Assembly (NCBI GenBank): GCA_013298695.1
Contig: JAAFIS010000006.1
Coordinates: 124,001 to 188,000, forward strand
Origin: Betaproteobacteria bacterium
Lineage (GTDB): Bacteria > Pseudomonadota > Gammaproteobacteria > Burkholderiales > Casimicrobiaceae
DNA: 64,000 nt
Direction of reading: 5' to 3'
Shown here piece by piece: positions 8,944 through 17,271 of this stretch; the stretch's first letter is position 1; every line of letters begins with the position of its first letter. The notes beneath the pieces were generated by a model. It saw only the letters and a list, made by a program, of their open reading frames with translations, did no database searches and was not told the DNA's origin. The position numbers and the translations under genes are program-made.

Positions 8944-9087
8944 TCAGCCGTCGATTGAATCAATCGCAACCACGCGTCTGATCGCGATGGCTTCAATTCC
9001 TTCAAGCAATCCTTCTTCCGCGAAGAAATCGTCAACGCTTGAACCAATGTGCGGATTCTCCTCCACAATTTTCGTTGGGAGAATCAC
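8944..9087 (-). pseudogene. truncated XRE-type antitoxin
   Basis: 47 codons from a GTG at 9087, 8 bases after the DUF2283 stop. The text NPHIGSSVDDFFAEEGLLEG and the following IEAIAIRRVVA match the N-terminus of small HTH antitoxins that normally read NPHIGSSFDDFLxEEG and go on for another 50 or so residues. Here the frame ends right after the first helix, a few bases before the duplicated dehydratase 3' end begins. It looks cut by the recombination that made that junction. Confidence 0.55.
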
Positions 9088-9095
9088 GCTCAGGT

Positions 9096-9284
9096 TTAGG
9101 CAGCGTGTCGCAAAGGAAGATTCGCGCCACGCTTACTGACGGACAAAACTTCAACGCCAACGAGATGTCCTTCAACGTCGTAATCGCCCATTACGCCAGG
9201 TTCGATTTCGCGAGTGACAACAATTTCTGCATTCGATATTTCGAAATACGCAGCATCGGCAACAGGGTCGAATTCGAGTTTCAT
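9096..9284 (-). CDS. DUF2283 protein (putative antitoxin)
   Basis: 62 residues. The opening MKLEFDPVADAAYFEISNAE and the later VEVLSVSKR are typical of DUF2283. Its ATG overlaps the stop of the DUF4258 gene by 4 bases (ATGA), so the two are translationally coupled. DUF4258-DUF2283 pairs are widely predicted as type II toxin-antitoxin modules, with DUF2283 as the likely antitoxin; this is inferred from gene order. Confidence 0.75.
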   Translation of the reverse strand: MKLEFDPVADAAYFEISNAEIVVTREIEPGVMGDYDVEGHLVGVEVLSVSKRGANLPLRHAA

Positions 9285-9529
9285 AAGTTCTTCACCTTGT
9301 CGTCGAAAAATGCAGTCACAATGGTAACGGGTTCGATAGCTTCGTTGTAGATCACTCTAAGGACACGAAACCCGCGCTCGGGAATCGAAATCAATGCGTG
9401 CGCAAGCGTTGGATCGTTTTCGTCGTTCTCCGTGATCGCCGATTCGGAAAGCGCCCGCGTGATCCACGCCACGTCGATGCCCCGCTGCTGCAACCGTTTT
9501 CTGGCATGTTCAGAGATGTTGAATTCCAT
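9281..9529 (-). CDS. DUF4258 protein (putative toxin)
   Basis: 82 residues. ISEHARKRLQQRGIDVAWI is the hallmark N-terminus of DUF4258 proteins, related in fold to RelE/BrnT-like RNases. The central RVLRVIYNEA and closing VTAFFDD segments fit as well. It is the first gene of a pair with DUF2283 and lies 48 bases past the dehydratase stop on the same strand, so it could be read from the dehydratase transcript or from its own promoter. Confidence 0.75.
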   Translation of the reverse strand: MEFNISEHARKRLQQRGIDVAWITRALSESAITENDENDPTLAHALISIPERGFRVLRVIYNEAIEPVTIVTAFFDDKVKNL

Positions 9530-9577
9530 CGACCATTCGGATTGCGTGCAGTTCCGGGATTTTAGGCTCTCACCCGT

Positions 9578-11311
9578 TCAATGACTCTCCCTCATCATCG
9601 GCGTCCCCGATTTGCCGACGAGGAAATCCAAATCGGCGCCTGTATCTGCGCCGAGTACGTGGTCGATGTAGAGCTTCCAGTAGCCGCGATCCATTGAGGG
9701 TTTGGGTGGTGTCCAGCCTTCTTTTCTGCGGGCTAAATCGGCATCACTGACTTCGAGTTTGAGGGCGCGGCCTTTTGTATCTAGCTCGATCATGTCGCCG
9801 GTTTTTACGAAGGCTAAGTTGCCACCTGCTGCGGCTTCGGGCGCAGCGTGGAGGACGACGGTGCCGTATGCGGTGCCGCTCATGCGCGCATCAGACACGC
9901 GAACCATGTCGGAGATGCCTTTGCGCAAGACCTTCGGCGGCAGCGGCATGTTGCCGACTTCGGCCATGCCGGGGTAGCCTTTGGGGCCGCAGTTTTTGAG
10001 CACCATTACGCTCGTTTCATCGATGTCGAGCGATTCATCGTTGATGCGTTCGTGCAGCTCTTCGATGGTCTCGAAGACTACGGCTTTGCCGCGATGTTGC
10101 AACAGATGCGGCGTGGCGGCGCTGGGTTTGATCACTGCGCCGTTCGGGGCGAGGTTGCCGCGCAAAATCGTGATGCCAGCATTGGCCATGAACGGGTTGT
10201 CGAGCGGGCGGATCACGCTTCGGTCGTAACACTCGGCGTCTTTCACGTTTTCGACGAGCGTTTTTCCGTTCGCGGTGATAGCGTCTGCGTGAAGTTCGTG
10301 CGAGATTTCTTTGAGCACCGCAGGCAGGCCACCTGCGTAATAGAAATCTTCCATCAAGTGTTTGCCGCTCGGTTGAATATCGAGCAAGTTTGGCATCGCG
10401 GAGCCAAGTTCGAAATCATTCAATTTCAAATCGACACCGATGCGCCCGGCAATGGCGAGTAGATGCACGACCGCGTTGGTCGATCCGCCAATCGCGGCGA
10501 GTGTTTTGATTGCGTTTTCGAAGGCGTGTCGCGTGAGAATTTTTGACAGGCGCAAATCTTCGTTCACCATTTCAACGATGCGCCGCCCGGTGAGTTGCGC
10601 GAGGCGATAGCGCTGCGCATCGACCGCCGGAATCGCTGCGTTACCGGGCAGAGAAACCCCGAGCGATTCCACCATGCTCGCCATCGTGCTCGCGGTGCCC
10701 ATCGTCATGCAATGGCCTTTGCTGCGATGCATGCCCGCTTCCGCATCCATGAATTCTTCGATCTTCATGAAGCCGCCGCGCACCTTTTCGCTCATCTGCC
10801 ACACACCGGTGCCGCTGCCCAATTCTTGCCCTTTGTAGCGGCCTTTGAGCATCGGGCCGCCCGATAAACCAATCGTCGGAATGTCGCACGACGATGCGCC
10901 CATGAGAAGCGAGGGCGTGGTTTTGTCGCAACCCATCAAGAGCACCACGCCATCGATTGGATTGCCGCGAATGCTTTCTTCCACATCCATGCTCACTAGA
11001 TTTCGATAGAGCATCGCGGTCGGGCGCATCAACACTTCACCCGTTGACATCACAGGAAATTCGAGTGGCCAGCCGCCCGCTTCCCACACACCTTTTTTCA
11101 CGAAATCTGCGATCTCACGAAAGTGCGCGTTGCAGGGATTCAATTCGCTCCACGTATTGCAGATGCCGATCACCGGGCGGCCGTCGAATAGGTCGTTCGG
11201 ATGGCCTTGGTTTTTCATCCACGAGCGATGCGCGAAGCCGTCTTTATCGAGCTTGCCGAACCATTGTTGTGAACGGCGGGTGAAGGATTTTTTATCGTCT
11301 CGGTTGTTCAT
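9578..11311 (-). CDS. IlvD/Edd-family dehydratase (sugar-acid type)
   Basis: 577 residues from the ATG at 11311. The Cys ligands of the [2Fe-2S] cluster are in the expected places: NTWSELNPCN, LMGCDKTTPS and GHCMTMGTAST. The opening (RRSQQWFGKLDKDGFAHRSW) and the GFAHRSWM to YRNLVSMDVEE region look more like pentonate/sugar-acid dehydratases (arabonate, xylonate) than like the isoleucine-valine pathway IlvD, so 2-keto-3-deoxy sugar acid formation is the likelier reaction. Dihydroxy-acid dehydratase activity remains possible. Its 3' end is duplicated at 8811-8929. A REP-like palindrome lies just before the start. Confidence 0.85.
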   Translation of the reverse strand: MNNRDDKKSFTRRSQQWFGKLDKDGFAHRSWMKNQGHPNDLFDGRPVIGICNTWSELNPCNAHFREIADFVKKGVWEAGGWPLEFPVMSTGEVLMRPTAMLYRNLVSMDVEESIRGNPIDGVVLLMGCDKTTPSLLMGASSCDIPTIGLSGGPMLKGRYKGQELGSGTGVWQMSEKVRGGFMKIEEFMDAEAGMHRSKGHCMTMGTASTMASMVESLGVSLPGNAAIPAVDAQRYRLAQLTGRRIVEMVNEDLRLSKILTRHAFENAIKTLAAIGGSTNAVVHLLAIAGRIGVDLKLNDFELGSAMPNLLDIQPSGKHLMEDFYYAGGLPAVLKEISHELHADAITANGKTLVENVKDAECYDRSVIRPLDNPFMANAGITILRGNLAPNGAVIKPSAATPHLLQHRGKAVVFETIEELHERINDESLDIDETSVMVLKNCGPKGYPGMAEVGNMPLPPKVLRKGISDMVRVSDARMSGTAYGTVVLHAAPEAAAGGNLAFVKTGDMIELDTKGRALKLEVSDADLARRKEGWTPPKPSMDRGYWKLYIDHVLGADTGADLDFLVGKSGTPMMRESH

Positions 11312-11324
11312 AGGATTCGTATGT

Positions 11325-11393
11325 GTAGGAGCGGCTCTGCCGTGATAGATCGTTGCGAAATGCAATCGCCTTTCGCGGCAGAGCCGCTCCTAC
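11325..11393. repeat. REP-like palindrome (GTAGGAGCGGCTCTGCCG type)
   Basis: A 69-base inverted repeat with arms GTAGGAGCGGCTCTGCCG and its complement, about 15 bases upstream of the dehydratase start. Related copies are at 33033-33137 and 63292-63362. Confidence 0.85.
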
Positions 11394-11547
11394 AAGGTGT
11401 GATGGTGTTGCTTTAAAGCCTATCAGTTAAACACGCACAACTACGCCCACGTCATACACTCTCGAAACTTCATCGCTCGCTTTATTGCGCACCACCGGAA
11501 ATTCGCCGTTGACCACGCTGAGCTACACCGAATCGATACTTGAACAG

Positions 11548-12771
11548 ATGCAGCTGCGCGCGGTGCGCGGAATCATCCTGGCGCTTGCGTTGTCGCTGCT
11601 ATTGCATTGGGCGATCACCTTGCTTCAACTAGGTGGCGATAGCTTTGGTTTTCGACCTGCGCGCCCAGAAAATACGGGCGAAGCGTTTCGTGCCCGATTG
11701 CAACCGAAGATCGAGAAACCCGTCCCGCCAGCGGCTCCGACGCCCGCACAACCACCGTCACGCGAACCGCCAACTCGAACCACTCCAACGGATCGCGCTA
11801 CGGTCACGCTCAATGCGCCGACGCCGATTGAGCCGACGCTCGTTACGCCCGTTGCGCCACTCACACCCGTCGAGCCGAGCAACACCGTAACGCTTCCAAC
11901 GCTGCCTACGGTTTCCTTGCCTTCGCCGGTGAAGGAGGCCGCGCCTACTGCGCCAACGCGCGTCGAAAAAGTTGCACCCGTTGCGGTGCCACAGCCGACG
12001 CCGGAGCCTGTGCGCGAAGTGACAAAAACGATTGACCCGGTCGAGATTACCCCCCCGAAGCGGGAAATGATCGAGCCCATCAAGCCGCTGGTTCCGGTCG
12101 CACCGCCAACGGCAATCGAGCCGCTGAAGCCACTACCTGAGCTTCCCAAAGCCGCCGCTGAACTGCCGAAGCAGGCTGAACCTGCGAAAGCAGCGGAGCT
12201 GCCGAAAGCCGCAGCTGCCGAGCCGCCGAAAGCAGCGCCCGCTCCCACGCAAGCGGCGCCTGCAACGCCGCAGCTCACCACCGCTGCCCCAGCGCCTGCG
12301 GCCGCCGCGCCCAGCGCTTCCGCAACAGCCGCGCCGAGTGCGGCTGCGCCATCGAACAGCGCGCCTGGTGCTGCAGGTAGCTCCGCAGCGCCTGCTGCAA
12401 CCACCGGCGCCGCGCCGCGCGGAGCAACGGTCACGCTGCCTGGACCACGCACCACGGACGGCGGAAGCGCGACCGGCAGCGCAGCGCCGAGCGGAGCAGC
12501 CTCGCCGCTGCGGCCCGGGTTGATCGACGGATTCGATCCAGCAGCGGCGCGGGCGGCTGCTGCGCGGGCAGCGGCGAAAGATTTGAATTCACGAAAGCCG
12601 CTGGTGCCGCAGTCGATTGCGCCTTCGCTAACTGAGCGCGAGCGGCTGGCAAAAAGTGTGGAAGATGCGGTGTTGCCGGATTGCTCAGAAACCGCGAAAG
12701 GGCTGGGGCTGCTGAACGCGCCGGTCATTGTTGCTGGGGTGCTGGTCGATAAAGGCTGTCGTCTTCGATAG
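11548..12771 (+). CDS. Pro/Ala-rich membrane-anchored protein (TonB-like layout)
   Basis: 407 residues from the ATG at 11548; the frame is open from 11485 (TTG), which would add 21 residues before the membrane helix. After a short basic N-terminus comes one transmembrane helix (IILALALSLLLHWAITLLQ), then about 300 residues made almost only of Pro, Ala, Glu, Lys, Thr and Ser, then a short conserved tail with two Cys (VLPDCSETAKGLGLL and VLVDKGCRLR). The layout is like TonB or other envelope-spanning proteins, but I see no TonB C-terminal domain. Function unknown. Confidence 0.6.
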   Translation: MQLRAVRGIILALALSLLLHWAITLLQLGGDSFGFRPARPENTGEAFRARLQPKIEKPVPPAAPTPAQPPSREPPTRTTPTDRATVTLNAPTPIEPTLVTPVAPLTPVEPSNTVTLPTLPTVSLPSPVKEAAPTAPTRVEKVAPVAVPQPTPEPVREVTKTIDPVEITPPKREMIEPIKPLVPVAPPTAIEPLKPLPELPKAAAELPKQAEPAKAAELPKAAAAEPPKAAPAPTQAAPATPQLTTAAPAPAAAAPSASATAAPSAAAPSNSAPGAAGSSAAPAATTGAAPRGATVTLPGPRTTDGGSATGSAAPSGAASPLRPGLIDGFDPAAARAAAARAAAKDLNSRKPLVPQSIAPSLTERERLAKSVEDAVLPDCSETAKGLGLLNAPVIVAGVLVDKGCRLR

Positions 12772-12810
12772 TTGCAGCGGATAAGCGACAAGTAGGTATA
12801 CCGTTGTACC

Positions 12811-12834
12811 AAAAGCCGCCATTTCGCGGCTGTC
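12811..12834. terminator. small hairpin after the Pro-rich protein gene
   Basis: AGCCGC-CATTTC-GCGGCT forms a 6-base stem about 45 bases after the stop at 12771. T-rich sequence is only on the minus-strand side, so its use as a terminator for the upstream gene is weakly supported. Confidence 0.3.
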
Positions 12835-12973
12835 AACGGTCATTTATCGACTAATCGCACCTTAGACGCTCGTACCTCTAGCCCCTATAGAAACAGGGGT
12901 TTCTATGCAAAGAGGCCACTCTACGTCGCGTTATCCCGCGGATTTTTAACGGTTTTTCGTGATCTAATTTCTG

Positions 12974-13125
12974 CAGATGAAGGGGAGTAGCTCCCGCGAT
13001 GGCATCGTCAATACGTGAAACGTGCGTAGCGCACGTGGATCCGGTGCCTCGGGTTGTCAGCCGACAATCTTGCAAGACCTTCGCTGACACGGCGCAACTG
13101 CGACCGCGAGGCGAAGGCACATTCC
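12974..13125 (+). promoter_or_regulatory. yybP-ykoY (Mn2+) riboswitch
   Basis: The 5' side has AAGGGGAGTAGC near 12980 and the 3' side has GCAAGACCTTCGC near 13070, the two conserved parts that meet to bind Mn2+ in the yybP-ykoY aptamer. Paired segments lie between them (ACGTGCGTAGCGCACGT and a GTCAGCCGAC arm). It sits 65 bases before a TerC-family gene, the standard target. Binding of Mn2+ is expected to raise expression of the exporters. The outer limits are approximate. Confidence 0.85.
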
Positions 13126-13188
13126 ACGTGAACCTTTCGTGTCGTGAACGCAGGCTGCGTTTCACGCAATCGATTACGGGGTTACCTG

Positions 13189-13878
13189 ATGGAAATTTTC
13201 TCAACCGCTTTTCTCACCGCGCTGCTCACGATCATCTTGATCGATCTCGTGCTAGCGGGCGACAACGCGCTGGTGATCGGATTGGCGGCGCGCAATGTGC
13301 CGAAGCACATGCAACGTCGCGTCATTTTTTGGGGCACGGGCGGCGCCATCGCAATTCGCATTGTGTTTACGCTGGGCATTGTGTGGTTGCTAAAAATACC
13401 GGGGCTGATGTTGGTCGGCGGCCTGTTGTTGCTACCTGTCGCCTACAAACTCATGTTTCCCAAGGAAGAGGCAGGTCATGGCACCGACGCCGCTAACGCG
13501 AGCTTTTGGGGTGCGATCAAAACCATTGTCGTTGCCGACGCACTGATGGGCGTAGATAACGTGCTGGGCGTTGCCGGTGCCGCGCAGGGTTCGATGTTGC
13601 TCGTCGTGCTGGGTCTTCTGATCAGCGTACCCATCATGGTTTGGGGCTCACAGCTAGTGTTGAAGCTCGTGGATCGCCATCCTTGGATCATCACCGTCGG
13701 CGCGGGTGTTTTGATTTGGACAGCATCACAGATGATTCTTGATGAAAAGCTGCTCGCACCTTATCTGCCAACCCATAACTGGTTTGATGAATTGATTGGT
13801 GCCGCCGCGACCTTCGTGATCATCGGCCTTCTGGCGCTGCGAAAAAAACGGCAAACCTCTGCGGCTGCTAACGCCTAA
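13189..13878 (+). CDS. TerC-family (YjbE-like) membrane protein, probable Mn2+ exporter
   Basis: 229 residues from the ATG at 13189; an earlier in-frame start (13144) would lie inside the leader. Seven or so membrane helices. The metal-site motif ILIDLVLAGDNALVIGLA near residue 15 and ADALMGVDNVLGVAGA in the middle are the paired acidic TerC signatures. TerC proteins export Mn2+ or help load metal into exported proteins. Control by the yybP-ykoY riboswitch directly upstream supports the Mn2+ role. A second, larger TerC protein follows 68 bases downstream. Confidence 0.9.
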   Translation: MEIFSTAFLTALLTIILIDLVLAGDNALVIGLAARNVPKHMQRRVIFWGTGGAIAIRIVFTLGIVWLLKIPGLMLVGGLLLLPVAYKLMFPKEEAGHGTDAANASFWGAIKTIVVADALMGVDNVLGVAGAAQGSMLLVVLGLLISVPIMVWGSQLVLKLVDRHPWIITVGAGVLIWTASQMILDEKLLAPYLPTHNWFDELIGAAATFVIIGLLALRKKRQTSAAANA

Positions 13879-13946
13879 CACTTAGCTTCTCTTTCTCGTT
13901 CTCAACTTTTGAATATGCGCCCAACGCGGCGCAGGGATTTCTGCAC

Positions 13947-14906
13947 ATGGAAACAATTGGAACCTGGTGGATGTGGGCGGGCTTCGCCGTCTTCGTTTTG
14001 ATCGCAATCGCAGTCGATTTACTGGTGATGGAAAAACAAGGTGCGCACAAAGTGACCACCAAAGAGGCGCTGACCTGGAGCGTAATTTGGTTCTCGCTCG
14101 CGTTCGTCTTCGTGGCGTTGTTGTGGTGGTATCTCAATGGGTCGCAGGGTCGTGAAACGGCCAACGAAGTGTCGATGCAGTTCATCACCGGTTATCTCGT
14201 TGAGAAAAGCTTATCGGTCGACAACATTTTTGTGTTTCTGATGATCTTTACGTATTTCGCGATTCCCGCTGAATTTCAGAAGCGTGCGCTCATCATCGGC
14301 ATCATCGGTGCGATCGTATTGCGCGCGATTTTGATTCTCGTCGGCGCGTGGTTGTTGGCGCAATTCCACTGGATTCTTTATGTATTCGGTGCGTTTCTAG
14401 TGCTCACGGGTGCAAAGATGTGGTTCGCTGCGGGCAAAGAACCTGACATTGAGAGCAATCCCGCGCTCAAAGTACTTCGCAAGTACATGAAAATCACCAC
14501 TGAATTCAACGGTGAAAAAATGACCAAGATGATCAATGGCGTGAAGCACTTCACACCCATTTTCGTCGTGCTCATTTTGATCGGTGTGACCGACATCATT
14601 TTTGCCGTGGATTCGATTCCTGCAATTTTTGCGATCACTAGCGATCCATTCATTGTGCTCACAGCGAATATCTTCGCGATTCTCGGTTTGCGCGCGCTTT
14701 ACTTCTTGCTCGCTGATCTTGCCGATCGCTTTCATTTGCTCGCCTACGGTTTGGCACTTGTTTTGGTGTTCATCGGAACCAAAATGCTGCTATTGGATGT
14801 CTACAAAATTCCAATCGGCATTGCGCTTGGCGTCACTGCGAGCATCATCGCGCTTTCGATGTTTGCCTCGCTGTGGAGCACGCGCAAAACTGCAACATCA
14901 AAGTGA
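13947..14906 (+). CDS. Alx-type TerC-family membrane protein
   Basis: 319 residues, about nine helices. It has the Alx-type motifs VEKSLSVDNIFVFLMIF and VTDIIFAVDSIPAIFAIT, each with the acidic pair expected to bind metal. Alx in E. coli is a Mn2+ exporter controlled by a yybP-ykoY riboswitch. Here the gene is probably cotranscribed with the shorter TerC gene, so one riboswitch would control two exporters of different subfamilies. The start ATG at 13947 follows 68 bases after the previous stop. The next gene begins 12 bases after this stop. Confidence 0.9.
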   Translation: METIGTWWMWAGFAVFVLIAIAVDLLVMEKQGAHKVTTKEALTWSVIWFSLAFVFVALLWWYLNGSQGRETANEVSMQFITGYLVEKSLSVDNIFVFLMIFTYFAIPAEFQKRALIIGIIGAIVLRAILILVGAWLLAQFHWILYVFGAFLVLTGAKMWFAAGKEPDIESNPALKVLRKYMKITTEFNGEKMTKMINGVKHFTPIFVVLILIGVTDIIFAVDSIPAIFAITSDPFIVLTANIFAILGLRALYFLLADLADRFHLLAYGLALVLVFIGTKMLLLDVYKIPIGIALGVTASIIALSMFASLWSTRKTATSK

Positions 14907-14918
14907 GATAGTTCGCGA

Positions 14919-15479
14919 GTGAACAAAAACTTCGGGCAACGTATCCGCGCCAAGCTCCGCTCGTTAGAGCCGCGCGTGCTTACCGAATTTGATCGCCCAG
15001 GTTTAGCGTGGGCAAAGCCTTGGCTCGACGGACACGATGTGTTTGCGTTCACTCGAAATCCGCTCGCGAGGGGCATCGCAATCGGGCTTTTTTGCGGGTT
15101 GATTCCAGGACCGTTGCAAATTCTGGCATCGATGCTGTTCTGCGTTTTGTGGCGCGGAAATATCATCGCCGCTGCTGTGGCAACGTTCTACACCAATCCA
15201 CTCACGATCGTCCCGCTGTATGCGTTAGCGTTCGAAATAGGAAGTTTTCTCATACCGGGGAAACAAAGCTTACCGCCCTGGAATGGTGACGTCAGCGCGC
15301 TAGAGGCGCTCGTTGAATGGGTGAAAGCCATGGGTTGGCCGCTCGTGATTGGACTGCCCGCGATGGGGCTGTTGTTTGCGTCGTGGGGTTACGCGATTAC
15401 ACAAATTCTCTGGCTCCGACCCGTTATCGTTCGGGCGAAGAGAATGCGCGATGCGCGCGCGGCAAAGGGTGCGAGCTAA
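14919..15479 (+). CDS. DUF2062 membrane protein, copy 1
   Basis: 186 residues, start GTG, 12 bases after the Alx stop and so likely in the same operon. The conserved opening LRSLEPRVLTEFDRPGLAWA is followed by three or four membrane helices, with GNIIAAAVATFYTNPLTIVP in the middle. Function unknown; in some bacteria DUF2062 is fused to glycosyltransferases. A more distant copy (about 40% identical by eye) is at 22923-23462, so the two flank the surface/tail-collar cluster. Confidence 0.85.
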   Translation: MNKNFGQRIRAKLRSLEPRVLTEFDRPGLAWAKPWLDGHDVFAFTRNPLARGIAIGLFCGLIPGPLQILASMLFCVLWRGNIIAAAVATFYTNPLTIVPLYALAFEIGSFLIPGKQSLPPWNGDVSALEALVEWVKAMGWPLVIGLPAMGLLFASWGYAITQILWLRPVIVRAKRMRDARAAKGAS

Positions 15480-15549
15480 CTACACCGCAATGGCGCAATG
15501 GTGCAATGGTGTGATTGACCGCGGTTGATCGCGCGACTCAGTACTGAAA

Positions 15550-15900
15550 CTAAGCGAGGTGCGAAATGCTCGCGCCGAGTTGCTTTCCGCTACCTTGCAA
15601 GAAAAGCTGGGCATCAGAAACGCCAGCGCTTTGCGAGCGAAGCGCGTAGACGCCTTCTTCAAGTGGCGCAGTGCTTTCAAACGAAACGTGCCATTGCTGC
15701 CACTGAGCATCCGAGACCAGCGCATCTACCCGTAACACGGTGAGGCGAGTGCCGTTGCCAACCGTGTAAGTTGCACCGACACATGCGGCAGGAGTTCTCA
15801 GCACGCATGATGGAAAGGCAAGAGAGGCAGCCGCAGCTACTCCGCTCATCGCGCCCACGCCCATCACTGTCGAAGCCGTTACAAAATCGCGTCGATTCAT
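15550..15900 (-). CDS. Tat-exported DUF6916-like protein
   Basis: 116 residues from the ATG at 15900. The signal MNRRDFVTASTVMGVGA has a twin-arginine, so export is in folded form. The mature part has the single-domain pattern seen in DUF6916 proteins: a long beta region, then LEEGVYAL near residue 85 and LFLQGSGK at the end, although the usual GxxYEAVFN ending is missing. The gene points away from the tail-collar genes across a 200-base gap. A second member is at 18460-18756. Function unknown; the family commonly sits beside tail-collar genes. Confidence 0.6.
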   Translation of the reverse strand: MNRRDFVTASTVMGVGAMSGVAAAASLAFPSCVLRTPAACVGATYTVGNGTRLTVLRVDALVSDAQWQQWHVSFESTAPLEEGVYALRSQSAGVSDAQLFLQGSGKQLGASISHLA

Positions 15901-16100
15901 GATTCCCTCTTCCACCTAATAATTTTGTGTTCGTAAAAACTACAACAGCAGTTTAACGTACCGATGCACTCTGACTCATGCGCAAAAAACCGCAACGGAC
16001 CCAAAGAAAAGGTTGCGCTTTTTTCGCAAGTGGATAAGATTAATCCAGATATTAGATCAACGCGGTCTGAGTTTCCATCGGCGCGATTTTCGGGGGCACA

Positions 16101-16631
16101 ATGAGCGAATTTTTCATCGGTCAAATCATGCTGACGGGCTTTAATTTTGCGCCGAGGCTTTGGGCGCAATGCAACGGTCAGCTGTTGCCCATCAATCAGA
16201 ACCAAGCGCTGTTTTCATTACTTGGCACCCAATACGGCGGCAACGGCACCACCAACTTCGCACTTCCGGATTTACGCAGCCGCACGCCGATCGGTTATGC
16301 GTCTTCCGTTGATCCTAGTTGGCAGCCACCTTCGGTGCAAATCGGTCAGGTTGCGGGCGTTGAAAACGTCACGCTCTTATCGACAAATCTTCCCGCACAC
16401 TCGCATTCTGTCAACGCAACAACGGCGGCGGGCACTACGCGCATTCCAGCAAATTCTTTGTTGGGGACGTCTACGTCGCCACTGGTTTATGCAATGCCCG
16501 GTGCGGGGGTGGCGCAATCACCGTCCAGCGTCGGTGCTGCAGGCGCGAATCAGCCGCATCCAAACATTCAGCCGTACAGCGTGCTAAATTTTTGTGTCGC
16601 CTTGAGCGGCATCTACCCGTCGCGCAACTGA
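16101..16631 (+). CDS. phage tail collar / MdpB-like protein, copy 1
   Basis: 176 residues. The tail-collar pattern is complete: FIGQIMLTGFNFAPRLW, CNGQLLPINQNQALFSLLG, YGGNGTTNFALPDLRSR, then a His-rich AHSHS and the C-terminal LNFCVALSGIYPS. Such proteins form trimeric fibre-like tips in phage; chromosomal groups like this are called microcystin-dependent protein homologues and their role is unclear. No signal peptide. It is the first of three tandem paralogues with gaps of 50 and 53 bases, presumably one operon. Confidence 0.85.
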   Translation: MSEFFIGQIMLTGFNFAPRLWAQCNGQLLPINQNQALFSLLGTQYGGNGTTNFALPDLRSRTPIGYASSVDPSWQPPSVQIGQVAGVENVTLLSTNLPAHSHSVNATTAAGTTRIPANSLLGTSTSPLVYAMPGAGVAQSPSSVGAAGANQPHPNIQPYSVLNFCVALSGIYPSRN

Positions 16632-16681
16632 TTGCGTTGCCGTAACTGTTCATAACAAATTTGAGGCCGGAGTCTTAACCT

Positions 16682-17218
16682 ATGTCTACCCAGTATGTCG
16701 GCGAGATTCGGATGTTTGCGTTTGGCACACGCGGTGCACCCAACGGCTGGCAGCTCTGCGATGGGAGTTTGCTACCAATCTCTGAGTACGACACGTTGTT
16801 CGCGTTAATCGGTACCACCTATGGCGGCGATGGCCAGACTACGTTCGCAGTGCCCAACCTTAGAGGCCGGTTGCCTATTCATCAAGGAACTGGCCCGGGT
16901 CTCTCAACTTATGTCCTCGGTCAAACTGCGGGCACCGAAACCGTTACCGTTCTCGCGAACCAGATGCCTGCACATACGCACACGATGGTGTTGACAACCG
17001 CTACCGCAACCGACAGCGGCCCTTCAAATACAGTCGTGCCGAGCGCTATCGTCGGCGATACGCTCTACACAAATACCACTGTTGGGCTCACGCCAACGGC
17101 GATGTCCGCATCGTCGATCAGTCAAGCGGGGGGCAGCCAGCCGCACGACAACACCATGCCTACGCTAACGGTAAGTTTTTGCATTGCGACACTGGGGATT
17201 TTCCCGTCACAAGCCTAA
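16682..17218 (+). CDS. phage tail collar / MdpB-like protein, copy 2
   Basis: 178 residues. Motifs match copy 1: GEIRMFAFGTRGAPNGW, CDGSLLPISEYDTLFALIG, YGGDGQTTFAVPNLRGR, AHTHT, and the end VSFCIATLGIFPS. It differs from copies 1 and 3 mainly in the middle, exposed region (about residues 100-150), as expected if the three form one fibre or bind different ligands. Confidence 0.85.
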   Translation: MSTQYVGEIRMFAFGTRGAPNGWQLCDGSLLPISEYDTLFALIGTTYGGDGQTTFAVPNLRGRLPIHQGTGPGLSTYVLGQTAGTETVTVLANQMPAHTHTMVLTTATATDSGPSNTVVPSAIVGDTLYTNTTVGLTPTAMSASSISQAGGSQPHDNTMPTLTVSFCIATLGIFPSQA

Positions 17219-17271
17219 GTGTGCGTGATTCGCACCAAACGACACAGAAGACTGTTTGAAGGACAAGCGAT

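Noticed and set aside
9848-10462. 204-codon open frame antisense to the IlvD/Edd gene
   Set aside because: Shadow of a certain gene; the product has no family features.
11625-12836. 403-codon open frame antisense to the Pro/Ala-rich protein gene
   Set aside because: Low-complexity GC-rich coding DNA leaves the opposite frame open. The product is Gly/Ser/Val/Ala repeat text with no domain, while the sense strand has a membrane helix and conserved tail.
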